Counted from the first letter of the stretch, positions 41,324 to 50,713 are shown. The stretch is 64,000 nucleotides of DNA from CAWUEX02 sp963921305 (GCA_963921305.4 CAWUEX030000002.1:1922001-1986000); one strand, 5' to 3'. Numbers and translations are program-made. The notes: a model not told the origin generated them from the letters alone.

Positions 41324-42277
41324 CTAGTGACTCAACACCTTTTCCGGCGCTGACCGGTTTATCTTACGAAATCTCGAATCAAACGAAAGTGTGTCCCATC
41401 CTCTGCACCAATACAAAAAGCATAGGACGCCGAGTACCGGTACTGACGCGGCAACTGAAGACAGACGTCCGCCGCTTTCGGTGGCAAAAGGGAAAAGGAG
41501 CAAAGGGGCAATCGCCCAGCAGGTCTTCGCCTTGACTAAAGCCCCAATGCCATAGGTCAGCCGCCTACATGTTCCTGTCGCCAGAGCCGCGGCAAGCAGA
41601 ATTTCAAACGCTCCCGTCGCATATGTCGCAGCCATTTGAAAGCTGCCAACGCCATACCATCGTTCCATCATGCCTATAGACATCTCTGTCTCGACAAATT
41701 TTTCCACGCCCCATTGGAAGAAGAACAGTGCGGAGGTTAGCCGAATGATAATCAAAGCCTGTGCGGTGCCGGCCTCGCCTGCCGCAGGAACGGACCAACC
41801 GGATAGATCCGACCCGCGCTTTTTCTCGACTAGGAAATCCAAGCTGTAACGATCTGTCTTTCTAAGCGCGAACAACGCCCAGTAGCCAGCAAGTACTGGG
41901 ACCTGCGCAATCAGACCGTGATTTATCCAATTCGGCGGCAGGTGATAGCCATAGGGGTCAAGAAGATGGGGGGTAAGGCCCAATACCATTAAACCCTGAA
42001 AGAGAACTCCGGCGCCGTAGCCAATGCGCCGACAAAACCCGCATGCCATAAGGGCACTGGCGAAGATGAGCGCCATGCCAATCCAGCTGCTGACAAAGAG
42101 TGTCGGGGCAACGCCATACCACCGCGCATAAACCTCGATCGCTCCGTCGGGGTATCGCCAATGCAGCAACCCCCACTGCACTAGATATGCCGCCAGAACT
42201 AACCTGAGAACGAGCAGGCCGATAGGGAGGCGGTTGAGCGGACCTATCGTATGTGGTGTGTCATTCAGTTGAATCAT
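41324..42277 (-). CDS. DoxX-like membrane protein with internal duplication
   Basis: A 317-residue inner-membrane protein with about eight helices made of two similar halves. Each half starts with a helix ending in QWG ('LAAYLVQWGLLHW' and 'ALFFFQWGVEKF'), then reaches a W-Y-G-V motif ('YARWYGVAPT' and 'MERWYGVGSF') and a 'CxR-xxYG' turn ('CGFCRRIGYGAG' and 'ATGTCRRLTYGIG'). DoxX-family proteins associate with electron transfer to quinones or with redox partner complexes. It is divergent from the Tat alpha/beta hydrolase gene and may be the membrane redox member of this locus. Start at ATG 42277. Confidence 0.7.
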   Translation of the reverse strand: MIQLNDTPHTIGPLNRLPIGLLVLRLVLAAYLVQWGLLHWRYPDGAIEVYARWYGVAPTLFVSSWIGMALIFASALMACGFCRRIGYGAGVLFQGLMVLGLTPHLLDPYGYHLPPNWINHGLIAQVPVLAGYWALFALRKTDRYSLDFLVEKKRGSDLSGWSVPAAGEAGTAQALIIIRLTSALFFFQWGVEKFVETEMSIGMMERWYGVGSFQMAATYATGAFEILLAAALATGTCRRLTYGIGALVKAKTCWAIAPLLLFPFATESGGRLSSVAASVPVLGVLCFLYWCRGWDTLSFDSRFRKINRSAPEKVLSH

Positions 42278-42475
42278 GGCTTGGTCTCGGCACGTGGTCC
42301 ATTCCATTGTATGAGCAAGAGTTCTCGGAGCCCATATGCTCGTGACTACGCAAAAGATATTTCGCGTAATTCCAAGGCCTTACCGCTTGGAACGGCATTG
42401 CGTTTTTTTGCTGCGTGCTAATGTCAGCCGTGCGGATTTGGCTTCAACCGGTCTGCCAATGCACCAAACGATCTC

Positions 42476-43474
42476 ATGGAGGGCCATACTATTTTTGCTG
42501 ATCCAATTTTGGTCCCACGTCGGTCCGGCCAGAGTCTATCGCGCCGCCGGGCACTGAAACTGTCACTGACAACGTCATTGGGCCTCGGCCTGGGTGTAGC
42601 GAGTCTTGGCGCGAACGCTTTCGCGCGTGAAGTGAGAAACGGCGTCGTTATCGAGCGTCGCTATGTTGACTGTCGATATGGTCAACTGCATGTGCACATT
42701 GCGAAACCGGTAAACCCGTCTCTCCAGAAGCACAATCCAATCCTGTGTTTTCACCCCAGCCCAGCAAGCGGGTGGTATTTTCGTGACTACATCGCTGACA
42801 TGGGGCGAGATCGTATCGCCATAGCAGCGGATACGCCGGGTTTCGGCGAGTCAGACCGGCCGCCGACTATGCCCGAATCAATGGCTGAATTTTCTGGCGC
42901 GATGGCGGATGCCCTGGAGTCACTGGGCTACGGTGGTTCCGAAAGTGCCTCCAAGGTCGACCTGTTGGGGTACTTGACCGGTTGTGTGATCGCTCTGGAT
43001 TTGGCCGTTCAGCGCCCGGACCTGGTTCGCAAGGTGTGCCTCGTATCTCCGCCCTACATCGACGACGATGCGATTCGGGCCCAAAGAATACGTGATCTGA
43101 CATATGGTCCGTATACCGAAGACGGCAAACGCGTCATGGCAACGTGGGATGGTGCGGTCAAACGGCGGGTTGAAGGCGTTACCCTGGAGCAAGCGATACA
43201 CCTGTTCCAGGAAAGACTGCGGTCGGGAGATAAAGACTGGTGGGCGTATAAAGCCGTTTACACTTATCAATACGATGAGAACTTCAGTGCGCTTACCCAG
43301 CCTCTCGCCCTGATTAATCCGCTCGATACACACGATGAAAGTATTGCTAAGGCCATGCGAGACGCCCCAAACGCGACCGAAATCGGCCCCCTTAACATAG
43401 GCCGGAGTCCGTTCTCCCTTCGCCCAGACCTTTTGGCCGAGGAGTCGCGCAAATTTCTAGATTCAAGCGTTTAG
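42476..43474 (+). CDS. Tat-exported alpha/beta-hydrolase-fold protein with Leu at the nucleophile site
   Basis: A 332-residue protein. A strong twin-arginine signal, 'LSRRRALKLSL' plus a hydrophobic stretch to 'GANAFA', precedes an alpha/beta-hydrolase domain: 'PILCFHPSPASGWYF' (oxyanion loop), 'ADTPGFGESDRPP', then the elbow 'LLGYLTGCVIAL'. In G-x-Nuc-x-G the nucleophile place is Leu, so an ordinary serine-hydrolase mechanism is not possible. Three further such domains near 62-64 kb also lack Ser there. It might be a lyase, a cofactor-less enzyme or a binding protein. The adjacent plus-strand gene encodes a medium-chain dehydrogenase. Confidence 0.8.
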   Translation: MEGHTIFADPILVPRRSGQSLSRRRALKLSLTTSLGLGLGVASLGANAFAREVRNGVVIERRYVDCRYGQLHVHIAKPVNPSLQKHNPILCFHPSPASGWYFRDYIADMGRDRIAIAADTPGFGESDRPPTMPESMAEFSGAMADALESLGYGGSESASKVDLLGYLTGCVIALDLAVQRPDLVRKVCLVSPPYIDDDAIRAQRIRDLTYGPYTEDGKRVMATWDGAVKRRVEGVTLEQAIHLFQERLRSGDKDWWAYKAVYTYQYDENFSALTQPLALINPLDTHDESIAKAMRDAPNATEIGPLNIGRSPFSLRPDLLAEESRKFLDSSV

Positions 43475-43566
43475 AGATAACCGGTGCGGTTCGCCAGGAT
43501 TCGTCACATTTGCTTGACCCAGTATTTTAGGCTGAGGCCGGCTCAAAAGCCCAAAAGGAGAATGAC

Positions 43567-44568
43567 ATGAAAGTGTGGGAGATAGCGGAGCAAACTGGCA
43601 TCGAGTCTCTTCGCATGGTTGAGCGCGAAAATCCGATCGCCATGCACGGGCAGGCTGTTCTCTCGGTAAAAGCTTGTGCCCTAAATCATCGCGATCTCAA
43701 GATTGCACGCGATGACTATGGGCCGCCCAAACCCGAAACGCGCATTCCGCTCGCGGATGTTGCAGCAGAGGTTATTTCCGTGGGTGAGGGAGTCGCGCAT
43801 GTGAAGCCCGGTGACCACGTTGGCGCGACACACTTTAGCGGTTGGGTCAACGGGGATTACTCGCCCGAAGCCGCATTCGCTGCAGATCTTGGTAATACCG
43901 CGGATGGCGTCCTGGGCGAACGAATCGTCTTGCCGGCACACTGCCTATTCAAGTTGCCAAAGAATCTGAGCTTGATTGAGAGCTCTACCCTTGGTGCGGC
44001 CGGAGCCACGGTTTGGTCAACGGTCCAAAGGCTTGGGAAAATTAAGGCGGGGGACACGGTACTGTCGTTGGGTACCGGTGGTGTATCCGTGTTTGCGATG
44101 CAAATTGCGAAAATGAATGGCGCGCGCGCCGTTATTACGTCGTCAAGCGATGAAAAACTGGAACGTATGAGGGCGTTGGGGGCTGACGTGACGGTCAACT
44201 ACCGGTCTAATCCAGAATGGGAGAAAGAGGTTCTGGAAAAAACCGGTGGCGTTGACATCGTCGTCGAGACCGTTGGCGGTACTCTGGATCGCTCCATGTC
44301 CTGCTGTGCGCCCAATGCCCGCGTGGGGCTCATCGGTGCTTTGGACAGCGGCCAACCCAAGCTGAACGGTCTGCTGGCAAAAAACATCGTTCTTAAGGGT
44401 ATTACGTCCGGCAGCCGCGAGATGCTCGAGGAATTCGTTGATGCTATTGAGGTGGGCGGTTTTAAACCTGTTGTCGATCGAGTGTTCGAGTTCGACCAGG
44501 TCCAGGACGCCTATAGGTATCTCGAGAGCGGCTCTCATATTGGCAAGGTGGTGATAAGAGTGTCATAG
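43567..44568 (+). CDS. medium-chain dehydrogenase/reductase (quinone-reductase-like)
   Basis: A 333-residue cytoplasmic oxidoreductase. 'CALNHRDLKIARDDYGP' is the MDR start, and 'TVLSLGTGGVSVFAMQIAK' is the NAD(P)-binding loop. The usual catalytic zinc ligands (Cys and G-H-E) are absent, pointing to the zinc-free, quinone-reductase-like branch. Unlike its neighbours it has no signal peptide, so it would act on an imported product. It follows the Tat hydrolase gene by about 90 bases, with AGGAGA ahead of the ATG. Confidence 0.88.
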   Translation: MKVWEIAEQTGIESLRMVERENPIAMHGQAVLSVKACALNHRDLKIARDDYGPPKPETRIPLADVAAEVISVGEGVAHVKPGDHVGATHFSGWVNGDYSPEAAFAADLGNTADGVLGERIVLPAHCLFKLPKNLSLIESSTLGAAGATVWSTVQRLGKIKAGDTVLSLGTGGVSVFAMQIAKMNGARAVITSSSDEKLERMRALGADVTVNYRSNPEWEKEVLEKTGGVDIVVETVGGTLDRSMSCCAPNARVGLIGALDSGQPKLNGLLAKNIVLKGITSGSREMLEEFVDAIEVGGFKPVVDRVFEFDQVQDAYRYLESGSHIGKVVIRVS

Positions 44569-44651
44569 GCGGCTGGTCGTGTGGTGCTCACAAGGAATGG
44601 CTAGTCACAATCGATATGCTAATTAATTGCTGAGAACTAGTGAGGTTTCTG

Positions 44652-45398
44652 ATGAGGTACCTAAATCGCCGCGACGTCGTTCGAGGTGGGCTTGCCACTG
44701 CAGCCCTCGGCGCGGGCGGTGGTCTTGTTGGAGCCATATCTCGTGGTGCCCGAGCGGGGTCGTTATCATCTGTTTTTAGTGCCAAGCCAGCAGGATCAAG
44801 CTTTACTGCGGTCGCATTCCAATGGTTGCCGGAACAGCGAAACGTCCACGCAACCGGTCTAGCCGACGACCTGATGGGAAACCTCAGCATGATCGCACGT
44901 CAAGTTGGCTCGACTGACTTGATCGCGGTTAGCAAGCCTGGTGAAGGTCCTTTCCTGGCAAGCACTAGACTTATGAGCCTGTGCCAGCGTTTCGCAACCG
45001 AGATAGACCTGCATCTTGCTCTACCGCCAGAGCATACGGGGCAGGTGCCGGTCGTTTCTCCTGCCGGTGACGTGTATTTTTTATCGGCCAGCTCAGAGTC
45101 TTCCGACCAGCCGGTCGCCTCGGATCTGAGCCCCAATGAGTCCTCGTGCAGCCGGATAATTATTCATCACGATAGCCCTGGATATGATCCGACGAAATTT
45201 GCCAACCGGATTTCCGGAAAGTCTGGGCATATGATCGTGCTTACCCCGCCGGTCGGTCGCAGCTACCCTGCGGATGCAAAGGCGACGGCTCTCATTGATG
45301 CGTCCGGCAACGTGTTGTCAGAGACCCTACCCACTTTGAATCAGGCGGTAACAGCAAAATTTCAAGTGACAGATACATGCGAGGTTTGTCTCGGGTAG
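44652..45398 (+). CDS. Tat-signal protein of unknown function with C-terminal CxxC
   Basis: 248 residues beginning 'YLNRRDVVRGGLATAALGAG', a clear twin-arginine signal. The mature part has 'FTAVAFQWLPEQ', 'NLSMIARQVGSTDLIAVS' and 'IIIHHDSPGYD', which weakly recall the early strands of nitrilase-type hydrolases, but the Glu-Lys-Cys triad is not evident. The chain ends in 'DTCEVCLG', a CxxC that could bind metal or be redox-active. Start ATG 44652 was preferred to GTG 44640 because GAGG is well spaced before it. No family assigned. Confidence 0.6.
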   Translation: MRYLNRRDVVRGGLATAALGAGGGLVGAISRGARAGSLSSVFSAKPAGSSFTAVAFQWLPEQRNVHATGLADDLMGNLSMIARQVGSTDLIAVSKPGEGPFLASTRLMSLCQRFATEIDLHLALPPEHTGQVPVVSPAGDVYFLSASSESSDQPVASDLSPNESSCSRIIIHHDSPGYDPTKFANRISGKSGHMIVLTPPVGRSYPADAKATALIDASGNVLSETLPTLNQAVTAKFQVTDTCEVCLG

Positions 45399-45471
45399 CA
45401 AACCGGCAGAGACTAGCCCAGCGTTTGCAGGCTCCAACATCTGCGCAAACCCGTTCGAATGATTGGTTTCA

Positions 45472-47712
45472 ATGGAGAAAACTTTGCGGTTTCAACCTAG
45501 CCCGGTAAGTCGCACCGAAAATAAGCGTTCTGGCTCGTCCCGCCGGTCGGCGCTTGGGGTAAGTGTCCTTGGTGGGAGCGGCTTGTCGCTTGCATTTTCC
45601 CTGGGTCTGAGTCTGCCGGCCCGGCCCGGCGTCGCGTCGCAACCCAGCTGGGTTGAGTTTAATGCGTTTGTGGAGATCGGGCAGGAGGGTCGAATTCTCA
45701 TTTACAATAAATGCCCCGAAGTAGGGCAGGGTATACAAACGGCGTTCCCGATGATCGTGGCGGATGAGCTGGATGCGGCATGGGAAGACGTTCACGTCGG
45801 CCAGGCTCCGATCAATACCAAAGTTTATGGCCATCAGAGGGCCGCTGCCTCATACGCGATTCTAAGTTCCTGGGACCAACTGCGATCTGCCGGTGCAGTC
45901 GTACGCCATATGTTGATCTCGGCTGCTGCCAACATCTGGAGTGTGGACAGAGACGAGTGTTCAACCCGGGAAAGTAAAGTGTTCCATCAGCCTACTGGCA
46001 GGACCCTCAGTTATGGGGAACTCGTCCATGACGCTATAGATGTCCCCATTCCTGACCCGTCGGCCATCCCCCTCAAGGACGAAAAAGACTTTCGACTCAT
46101 CGGCAAGTGGGTTGGTGGCGTTGAAAATGGTGAGGTCGTCAGCGGACAGCCGCTTTACGTGTCCGACATATCGCTGCCGGACATGCTTTACGCGACATAC
46201 GAAAAATGCCCGGCGTTCGGCGGCCGAGTCGCATCGGCCAACCTGGAACAAGTGCGGGCGTTGAGCGGCGTGATTGACGCCTTTGTTTTGGAGGGCACTG
46301 GGCGGGCAGCAGAGATCATGCCGGGCGTCGCAATTGTTGCCACTTCAACGTGGGCGGCACTCCAAGCGAAACAAGCTCTTCGTGTTGAATGGGATGAGGG
46401 TGGGGCCGCGACAGACAGCTGGTCTCAGTCCCTTGCGAAAGCCATCGATCTCGCAGCGGAGCGTGGCAATGACATCATTGTTGAAACGGGCGATGTCGAA
46501 CAGGCGATCGGGAATGCGGCGCTATCGCTACAAGCTACGTATAGTTATCCGTTTATTGCTCATGCGCCAATGGAGCCGCAAAGCTGTGTTGCGTGGCATC
46601 AAGGGGAAGAGATTAAGATTTGGTCGTCGACACAAACCCCCGATACCGCAATCAATAGCATCGCCGACCTCTTCCGCCTCGATCCAAAGAATGTGACCTT
46701 GCACCAGCTCCGCGCAGGAGGCGCTTTTGGCCGCCGTCTATACAATGATTTTGTGTGTGAAGCAGTAGCCATATCGGAAAGGGTTGGCGCCCCCGTCAAG
46801 CTTCAATGGGCCCGCGAGGATGACATGCGCCATGACCACTATCGGCCTGGCGGGGTTCATCATGTTGAGGGCGCGTTGGATGATCGTGGCAGGCTCATCG
46901 CCCTTCGGAATCATTTCGTGACATTTACCCATACTGGAGAAACAACGGTTCGCGTCGGAGATATGGACGCCGAAGAGTTTCCCGCGGGCCTAATCGACAA
47001 CATTCAGTACACGAGGTCTATGCTGCCATGGACCACCCCGACAGGCGCGCTCCGTGCACCAAAGGCGAACGCTTTCGCATTCGTGTTTCAGTCATTCATT
47101 CATGAACTCGCCACGGCGGCCGGGCGCGACCATGTCGAGTTCCTTCTCGAAATCCTAGGAGAGCCCAGGTGGCTAGATCCGGGAAACGTATGGGCTCTGC
47201 ACACAGGTAGAGCGGCTCAGGTTGTCAAGGTGGCGGCAGAAAGGTCGGGCTGGGGGCGAGTTCGGACCGATGGCCGGTCGTTAGGACTCGGGTTCTACTT
47301 TAGTCATGCGTCATATTTTGCAGAAGTAGCAGAGGTGAGTGTCGATGCCGCCAATCGAATTGTTGTTCATAAAGTTTATGTCGTTGGCGACGCGGGAAAG
47401 ATCGTCAACTTCAGTGGGGCAATGAACCAATGCGAAGGATCCGTAATCGATGGTATCAGCGCAATGTTTGGCCAGAGCGTATCTATTGAGAATGGACGTA
47501 TTGAGGAGGGCAATTTCGACCAATACCCGCTCCTAAAGATGGCGGATGCCCCTGACGTGGATGTGCACTTGATCCAGTCTGACAATTCACCAACGGGCCT
47601 TGGAGAGCCCGCATTGCCACCCATAATTCCAGCGGTGGCCAATGCGATTTTTGCTGCGTCCGGCCGCCGAGTCCGGTCACTGCCGCTGAGGAAGAACGGT
47701 TTTAACGTATAG
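45472..47712 (+). CDS. molybdenum hydroxylase large subunit (isoquinoline 1-oxidoreductase beta / aldehyde oxidase type), Tat-exported
   Basis: A 746-residue protein with a twin-arginine signal ('SSRRSALGVSVLGGSG', then a long hydrophobic stretch) and the xanthine-dehydrogenase-family fold: 'KCPEVGQGIQTAFPMIVADEL' and 'LRAGGAFGRRLYNDF' for molybdopterin binding, 'PTGALRAPKANAFAFVFQSF', and a C-terminal 'GLGEPALPPIIPAVANAI' with the catalytic Glu. The IorB branch is periplasmic and needs a small 2Fe-2S partner (IorA); no such gene is in the window. The reaction would be water-derived hydroxylation of a heteroaromatic ring or oxidation of an aldehyde. The gene is preceded by a Tat protein gene. 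Confidence 0.88.
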   Translation: MEKTLRFQPSPVSRTENKRSGSSRRSALGVSVLGGSGLSLAFSLGLSLPARPGVASQPSWVEFNAFVEIGQEGRILIYNKCPEVGQGIQTAFPMIVADELDAAWEDVHVGQAPINTKVYGHQRAAASYAILSSWDQLRSAGAVVRHMLISAAANIWSVDRDECSTRESKVFHQPTGRTLSYGELVHDAIDVPIPDPSAIPLKDEKDFRLIGKWVGGVENGEVVSGQPLYVSDISLPDMLYATYEKCPAFGGRVASANLEQVRALSGVIDAFVLEGTGRAAEIMPGVAIVATSTWAALQAKQALRVEWDEGGAATDSWSQSLAKAIDLAAERGNDIIVETGDVEQAIGNAALSLQATYSYPFIAHAPMEPQSCVAWHQGEEIKIWSSTQTPDTAINSIADLFRLDPKNVTLHQLRAGGAFGRRLYNDFVCEAVAISERVGAPVKLQWAREDDMRHDHYRPGGVHHVEGALDDRGRLIALRNHFVTFTHTGETTVRVGDMDAEEFPAGLIDNIQYTRSMLPWTTPTGALRAPKANAFAFVFQSFIHELATAAGRDHVEFLLEILGEPRWLDPGNVWALHTGRAAQVVKVAAERSGWGRVRTDGRSLGLGFYFSHASYFAEVAEVSVDAANRIVVHKVYVVGDAGKIVNFSGAMNQCEGSVIDGISAMFGQSVSIENGRIEEGNFDQYPLLKMADAPDVDVHLIQSDNSPTGLGEPALPPIIPAVANAIFAASGRRVRSLPLRKNGFNV

Positions 47713-47787
47713 TTGCGTGGAGAGTGATTTTTCCCGACTTCAAGTGGCCTGGCGATTGAGTTGACCAAACAGAGTGGACGCCCGACC

Positions 47788-48276
47788 TCACTTGCCCCTC
47801 ATATAGCTCATGTCTTCGATTGTCTCTCTCGGAAAAACCGTGAACTGAAACGTTCCGGATCCGGCGCGAAGCTTGAGAATGTCCTGATACTCCGACGAGT
47901 AATAGAAACCCTGCGCCGCCTCCAGGCAGGGCCACTCCGCCATCAAAGTGAACCGATTGGCGGGATAGGGATTCTCGAACGTTTCTAGAATTTGACTGGA
48001 TGTCATGTAAAAACCACCGAACCGCTCGTAGAGGTCAGAATTTCTGAGTTCCTCACCGTAATCCCGGCCGCTCGGATGTTGCCAATCAAAACCCTCCTCG
48101 CTGACCTCGCCAATAACCAACATCACGACAGGGTCTGAGCAATTTTCGATGTCTTCCAGAGATGCCGGCACGTGGGGTGGCGCGCCCTTCGGCGGTACAG
48201 CGTCCCGGCAAAAGGCACTTGTTGTGAATGCCAATATACAAAGGCAAGAAAGCGCGGGTATCGAGATGCCCTTCAT
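47788..48276 (-). CDS. secreted DUF1330-family protein
   Basis: A 162-residue protein with a Sec signal ('IPALSCLCILAFTTSAFC') followed by a DUF1330-like module: 'VVMLVIGEVS', 'LYERFGGFYM', 'NRFTLMAEWPCLEAAQGFYYSSEYQDI' and 'LKLRAGSG'. DUF1330 proteins have dimeric alpha+beta-barrel folds and often sit in catabolic operons. The periplasmic location is unusual. It is the last gene of a minus-strand run with the two VOC genes, 38 bases downstream. Confidence 0.8.
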   Translation of the reverse strand: MKGISIPALSCLCILAFTTSAFCRDAVPPKGAPPHVPASLEDIENCSDPVVMLVIGEVSEEGFDWQHPSGRDYGEELRNSDLYERFGGFYMTSSQILETFENPYPANRFTLMAEWPCLEAAQGFYYSSEYQDILKLRAGSGTFQFTVFPRETIEDMSYMRGK

Positions 48277-48314
48277 ACTAGCTGCACTCCTTCAGTACTC
48301 TTGAGCCACAAGCA

Positions 48315-49469
48315 TCACTTCTGCATCTCGACAAGCGCCCAGTCAGTTCCGTCAGGCGCGATGAATGAAAAGCTGCGCTCATCAAACTCATTCCCCATAA
48401 TTTCGGTAACGCGGGTCGCGTCGCTCGCCGATATGCGGCGGTGATAATCTTCAATATCGGCAACCGCATAGGTAAATAGGGTCAAGCCATGCGCACCTGG
48501 TCTGGCTTGAACAGGTGGCGTAGTTGGATCGGGTAGGACGCGGCGAATGAGAAGAGAGCCCGACTTATTCGTCCACGTGCTCGTGGAGGTGTCACTCGGG
48601 TTGCCGTAGTTGTTGCTGCCATACCCCATGCCTGGCTTTATGCCGTATATGGCAATGGACGAAGGCGCCATTTCGTCATACGCGTAGAAATTCTCGGGCC
48701 GTCTGGGTTTGACCCCAAGGACTTCTGGATAGAAGTCGAGGACAGATGGATCATCTGACTCAATGACAAACCCAACATGGGTAATTTCGGCGCCCTTATA
48801 GTGAGAGTCCCAGTTGATCTTTGATCCAAAGTTGGGCCGCTCGTTTTCGCCACCCCAACGTTGCGCAAAAACCCGCCTGTAGTCCGGCGTGAGGATCACG
48901 ACCTCGGCATATCCCTTGTAGTCGTCGCTGTGCAGCGCAGGCGGAAGGTCGCCATCGACGTGGATTTGGGGGTGCACAATGTGGATTGGCTTTCCGGCCA
49001 ATTGGTCGGCAAGTGCTTGATAGTAGACCTCAACTTGGTTCTTGAGGTATGACGACACCCAACGTGTGCCGGGGGTTATGAGGGGCACAATGCCGGCGCC
49101 AGGTCCCGTTTCATTCTCCCATTGCCACAGGCGAACGTATGTATGGTCGGTATCCATGTGGGCCATGCGCATCACCTTTGCGGCGGATGGCACATGATAG
49201 AGGGCCATGGCCTCAGCCTCCGAGAGGTCTCCTTCGTCAACCACATGGAATCCAAATCGGGTCCAATAGCTTTTTGCTTCTTCAAGATCCGATACGCCAA
49301 ATATGACCTCATGGATGCCCGATATCTCTTGTGCAACCGCTAGGGACGGAGGGCCGGCAAATACCAGGAACGCGCAGCACGCCGACAAGAACTGGGCAGC
49401 GCGATGTAGAACTCCCGCGGCTATATCTTGTTTGTCGTGACTTTTGTGAGATGAATTTCTGATAGCCAT
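48315..49469 (-). CDS. secreted two-module VOC protein, paralogue B
   Basis: A 384-residue Sec-exported protein ('FLSACCAFLVFAGPPSLAVAQ') with two vicinal-oxygen-chelate modules: the first starts 'ISGIHEVIFGVSDLEEAKSY', the second 'EITHVGFVIESDDPSVLDFY', and the chain ends 'FSFIAPDGTDWALVEMQ'. It is roughly 70% like its upstream neighbour by eye, differing most in the signal and around 'YAYDEMAPSSIAIYGIKPG'. The start was set at ATG 49469, which begins the signal; the residues upstream are not conserved in the paralogue. Dioxygenase, isomerase and binding roles are all open. Confidence 0.85.
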   Translation of the reverse strand: MAIRNSSHKSHDKQDIAAGVLHRAAQFLSACCAFLVFAGPPSLAVAQEISGIHEVIFGVSDLEEAKSYWTRFGFHVVDEGDLSEAEAMALYHVPSAAKVMRMAHMDTDHTYVRLWQWENETGPGAGIVPLITPGTRWVSSYLKNQVEVYYQALADQLAGKPIHIVHPQIHVDGDLPPALHSDDYKGYAEVVILTPDYRRVFAQRWGGENERPNFGSKINWDSHYKGAEITHVGFVIESDDPSVLDFYPEVLGVKPRRPENFYAYDEMAPSSIAIYGIKPGMGYGSNNYGNPSDTSTSTWTNKSGSLLIRRVLPDPTTPPVQARPGAHGLTLFTYAVADIEDYHRRISASDATRVTEIMGNEFDERSFSFIAPDGTDWALVEMQK

Positions 49470-49555
49470 ATTTAGCCGACCTCGTGCTGCTATGTTTTTG
49501 TCAAGAGATGTGTTGCAGTAACGCTTTTCTGGTGATGGCGCACTGTAAATTGTCA

Positions 49556-50713
49556 CTATTGTTCCAACTCCACCAAGGCCCAGTCGGAGCCATCAGGGGC
49601 GATGAAGGAAAAGCTACGCTCGCCGAACTCATTCCTGATGACATCGGTAACGCGTCGTGCCGCACTGCGGGACACTCTGCCATGATAGGCCTCAATATCC
49701 GCGACGGCATAGGTGAACAAGGTGAGGCCGTGGGCGCCAGGCCTAGCTTCCACAGGCGGATTGGATGGATCGGGCAGTACGCGGCGAAGTAATAGGGAGC
49801 CGGACTTATGCTCCCAACGATCGGTCGCGGTATCGCTGGGATTACCATAATTTATAGCTCCCATTCCGACGCCCGGTTTATTACCCATAATGTCTTGCCA
49901 AGATGAGCCCTCGTCCCTGTATTCAAGGAAAACCTCTGGTCTCCTCGGTTCTATGCCCAGCACATCGGGGTAGAAGTCGAAGATATTCGGATCATCTGAC
50001 TCGATGACGAGTCCGACATGAGTTATCTCAGAGCCTTGATAATGTGAGTCCCAATTGATGTTGGATCCAAAGTTGGGGCGTTCGTTTTCGCCCCCCCACC
50101 GTTGCGCAAACACTCGCCTATAATCTGGTGTAAGCACGACGACTTCGGCGTACCCCTTTAGATCTCCAGAATGAAGCGTATCCGGAAGATCGCCGTCCAC
50201 ATGCAATTGCGGTGGAACGATGTGAATCGGCTTGCCGGCCAATTGGTCGGCAAGCGCCTGATAGTACATCTCGACTTGGTTCTTGAGGTAAGAAGAGACC
50301 CATCGTGTTCCCGGAGTTAGCAGCGGTACGATACCAGCCCCTGGCCCGGTTTCATTCTCCCACTGCCAAAGCCTGACAAAAGTATGATCAGTATTGGTAT
50401 GGGCCATTCGCAAGATCTTCGCGGCAGATGGCACGTGATAGAGCGCCATCGCTTCGTCTTTGGTGAGCGTCCCTTGATTGACAGTGTGGAAGCCAAATCT
50501 GTTCCAATACGCCTCAGCTTCTCCCAGATCAGAAACTCCAAATATGACTTCATGTATTCCCGAAATCTTTTCGTTCGCCGCCGCGTCAGCGTGGGCGGCC
50601 AAGATGCCGCCCACTGAAGTAGCGAAAGCAAGAAAAGGGACTAAGAGCTTTCGAGTGCAGAAATTGGCTATCCGTGACACGAGCCCCCCATCTCTAAGGT
50701 TTTTGAGTTTCAT
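49556..50713 (-). CDS. secreted two-module VOC protein, paralogue A
   Basis: A 385-residue Sec-exported protein ('LLVPFLAFATSVGGILAAHA') with the same two VOC modules as the next gene ('ISGIHEVIFGVSDLGEAEAY', 'EITHVGLVIESDDPNIFDFY', 'FSFIAPDGSDWALVELE'). It is the first gene of the minus-strand group and diverges from the TonB-dependent receptor gene; a good ribosome-binding site (AGGAGAGG) precedes the ATG. Tandem duplication followed by divergence suggests related but distinct ligands. Confidence 0.87.
   Translation of the reverse strand: MKLKNLRDGGLVSRIANFCTRKLLVPFLAFATSVGGILAAHADAAANEKISGIHEVIFGVSDLGEAEAYWNRFGFHTVNQGTLTKDEAMALYHVPSAAKILRMAHTNTDHTFVRLWQWENETGPGAGIVPLLTPGTRWVSSYLKNQVEMYYQALADQLAGKPIHIVPPQLHVDGDLPDTLHSGDLKGYAEVVVLTPDYRRVFAQRWGGENERPNFGSNINWDSHYQGSEITHVGLVIESDDPNIFDFYPDVLGIEPRRPEVFLEYRDEGSSWQDIMGNKPGVGMGAINYGNPSDTATDRWEHKSGSLLLRRVLPDPSNPPVEARPGAHGLTLFTYAVADIEAYHGRVSRSAARRVTDVIRNEFGERSFSFIAPDGSDWALVELEQ

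Noticed and set aside
45440..45460. GTTCGAAT resembling a tRNA T-loop
   Set aside because: No acceptor, D or anticodon stem can be formed around it.
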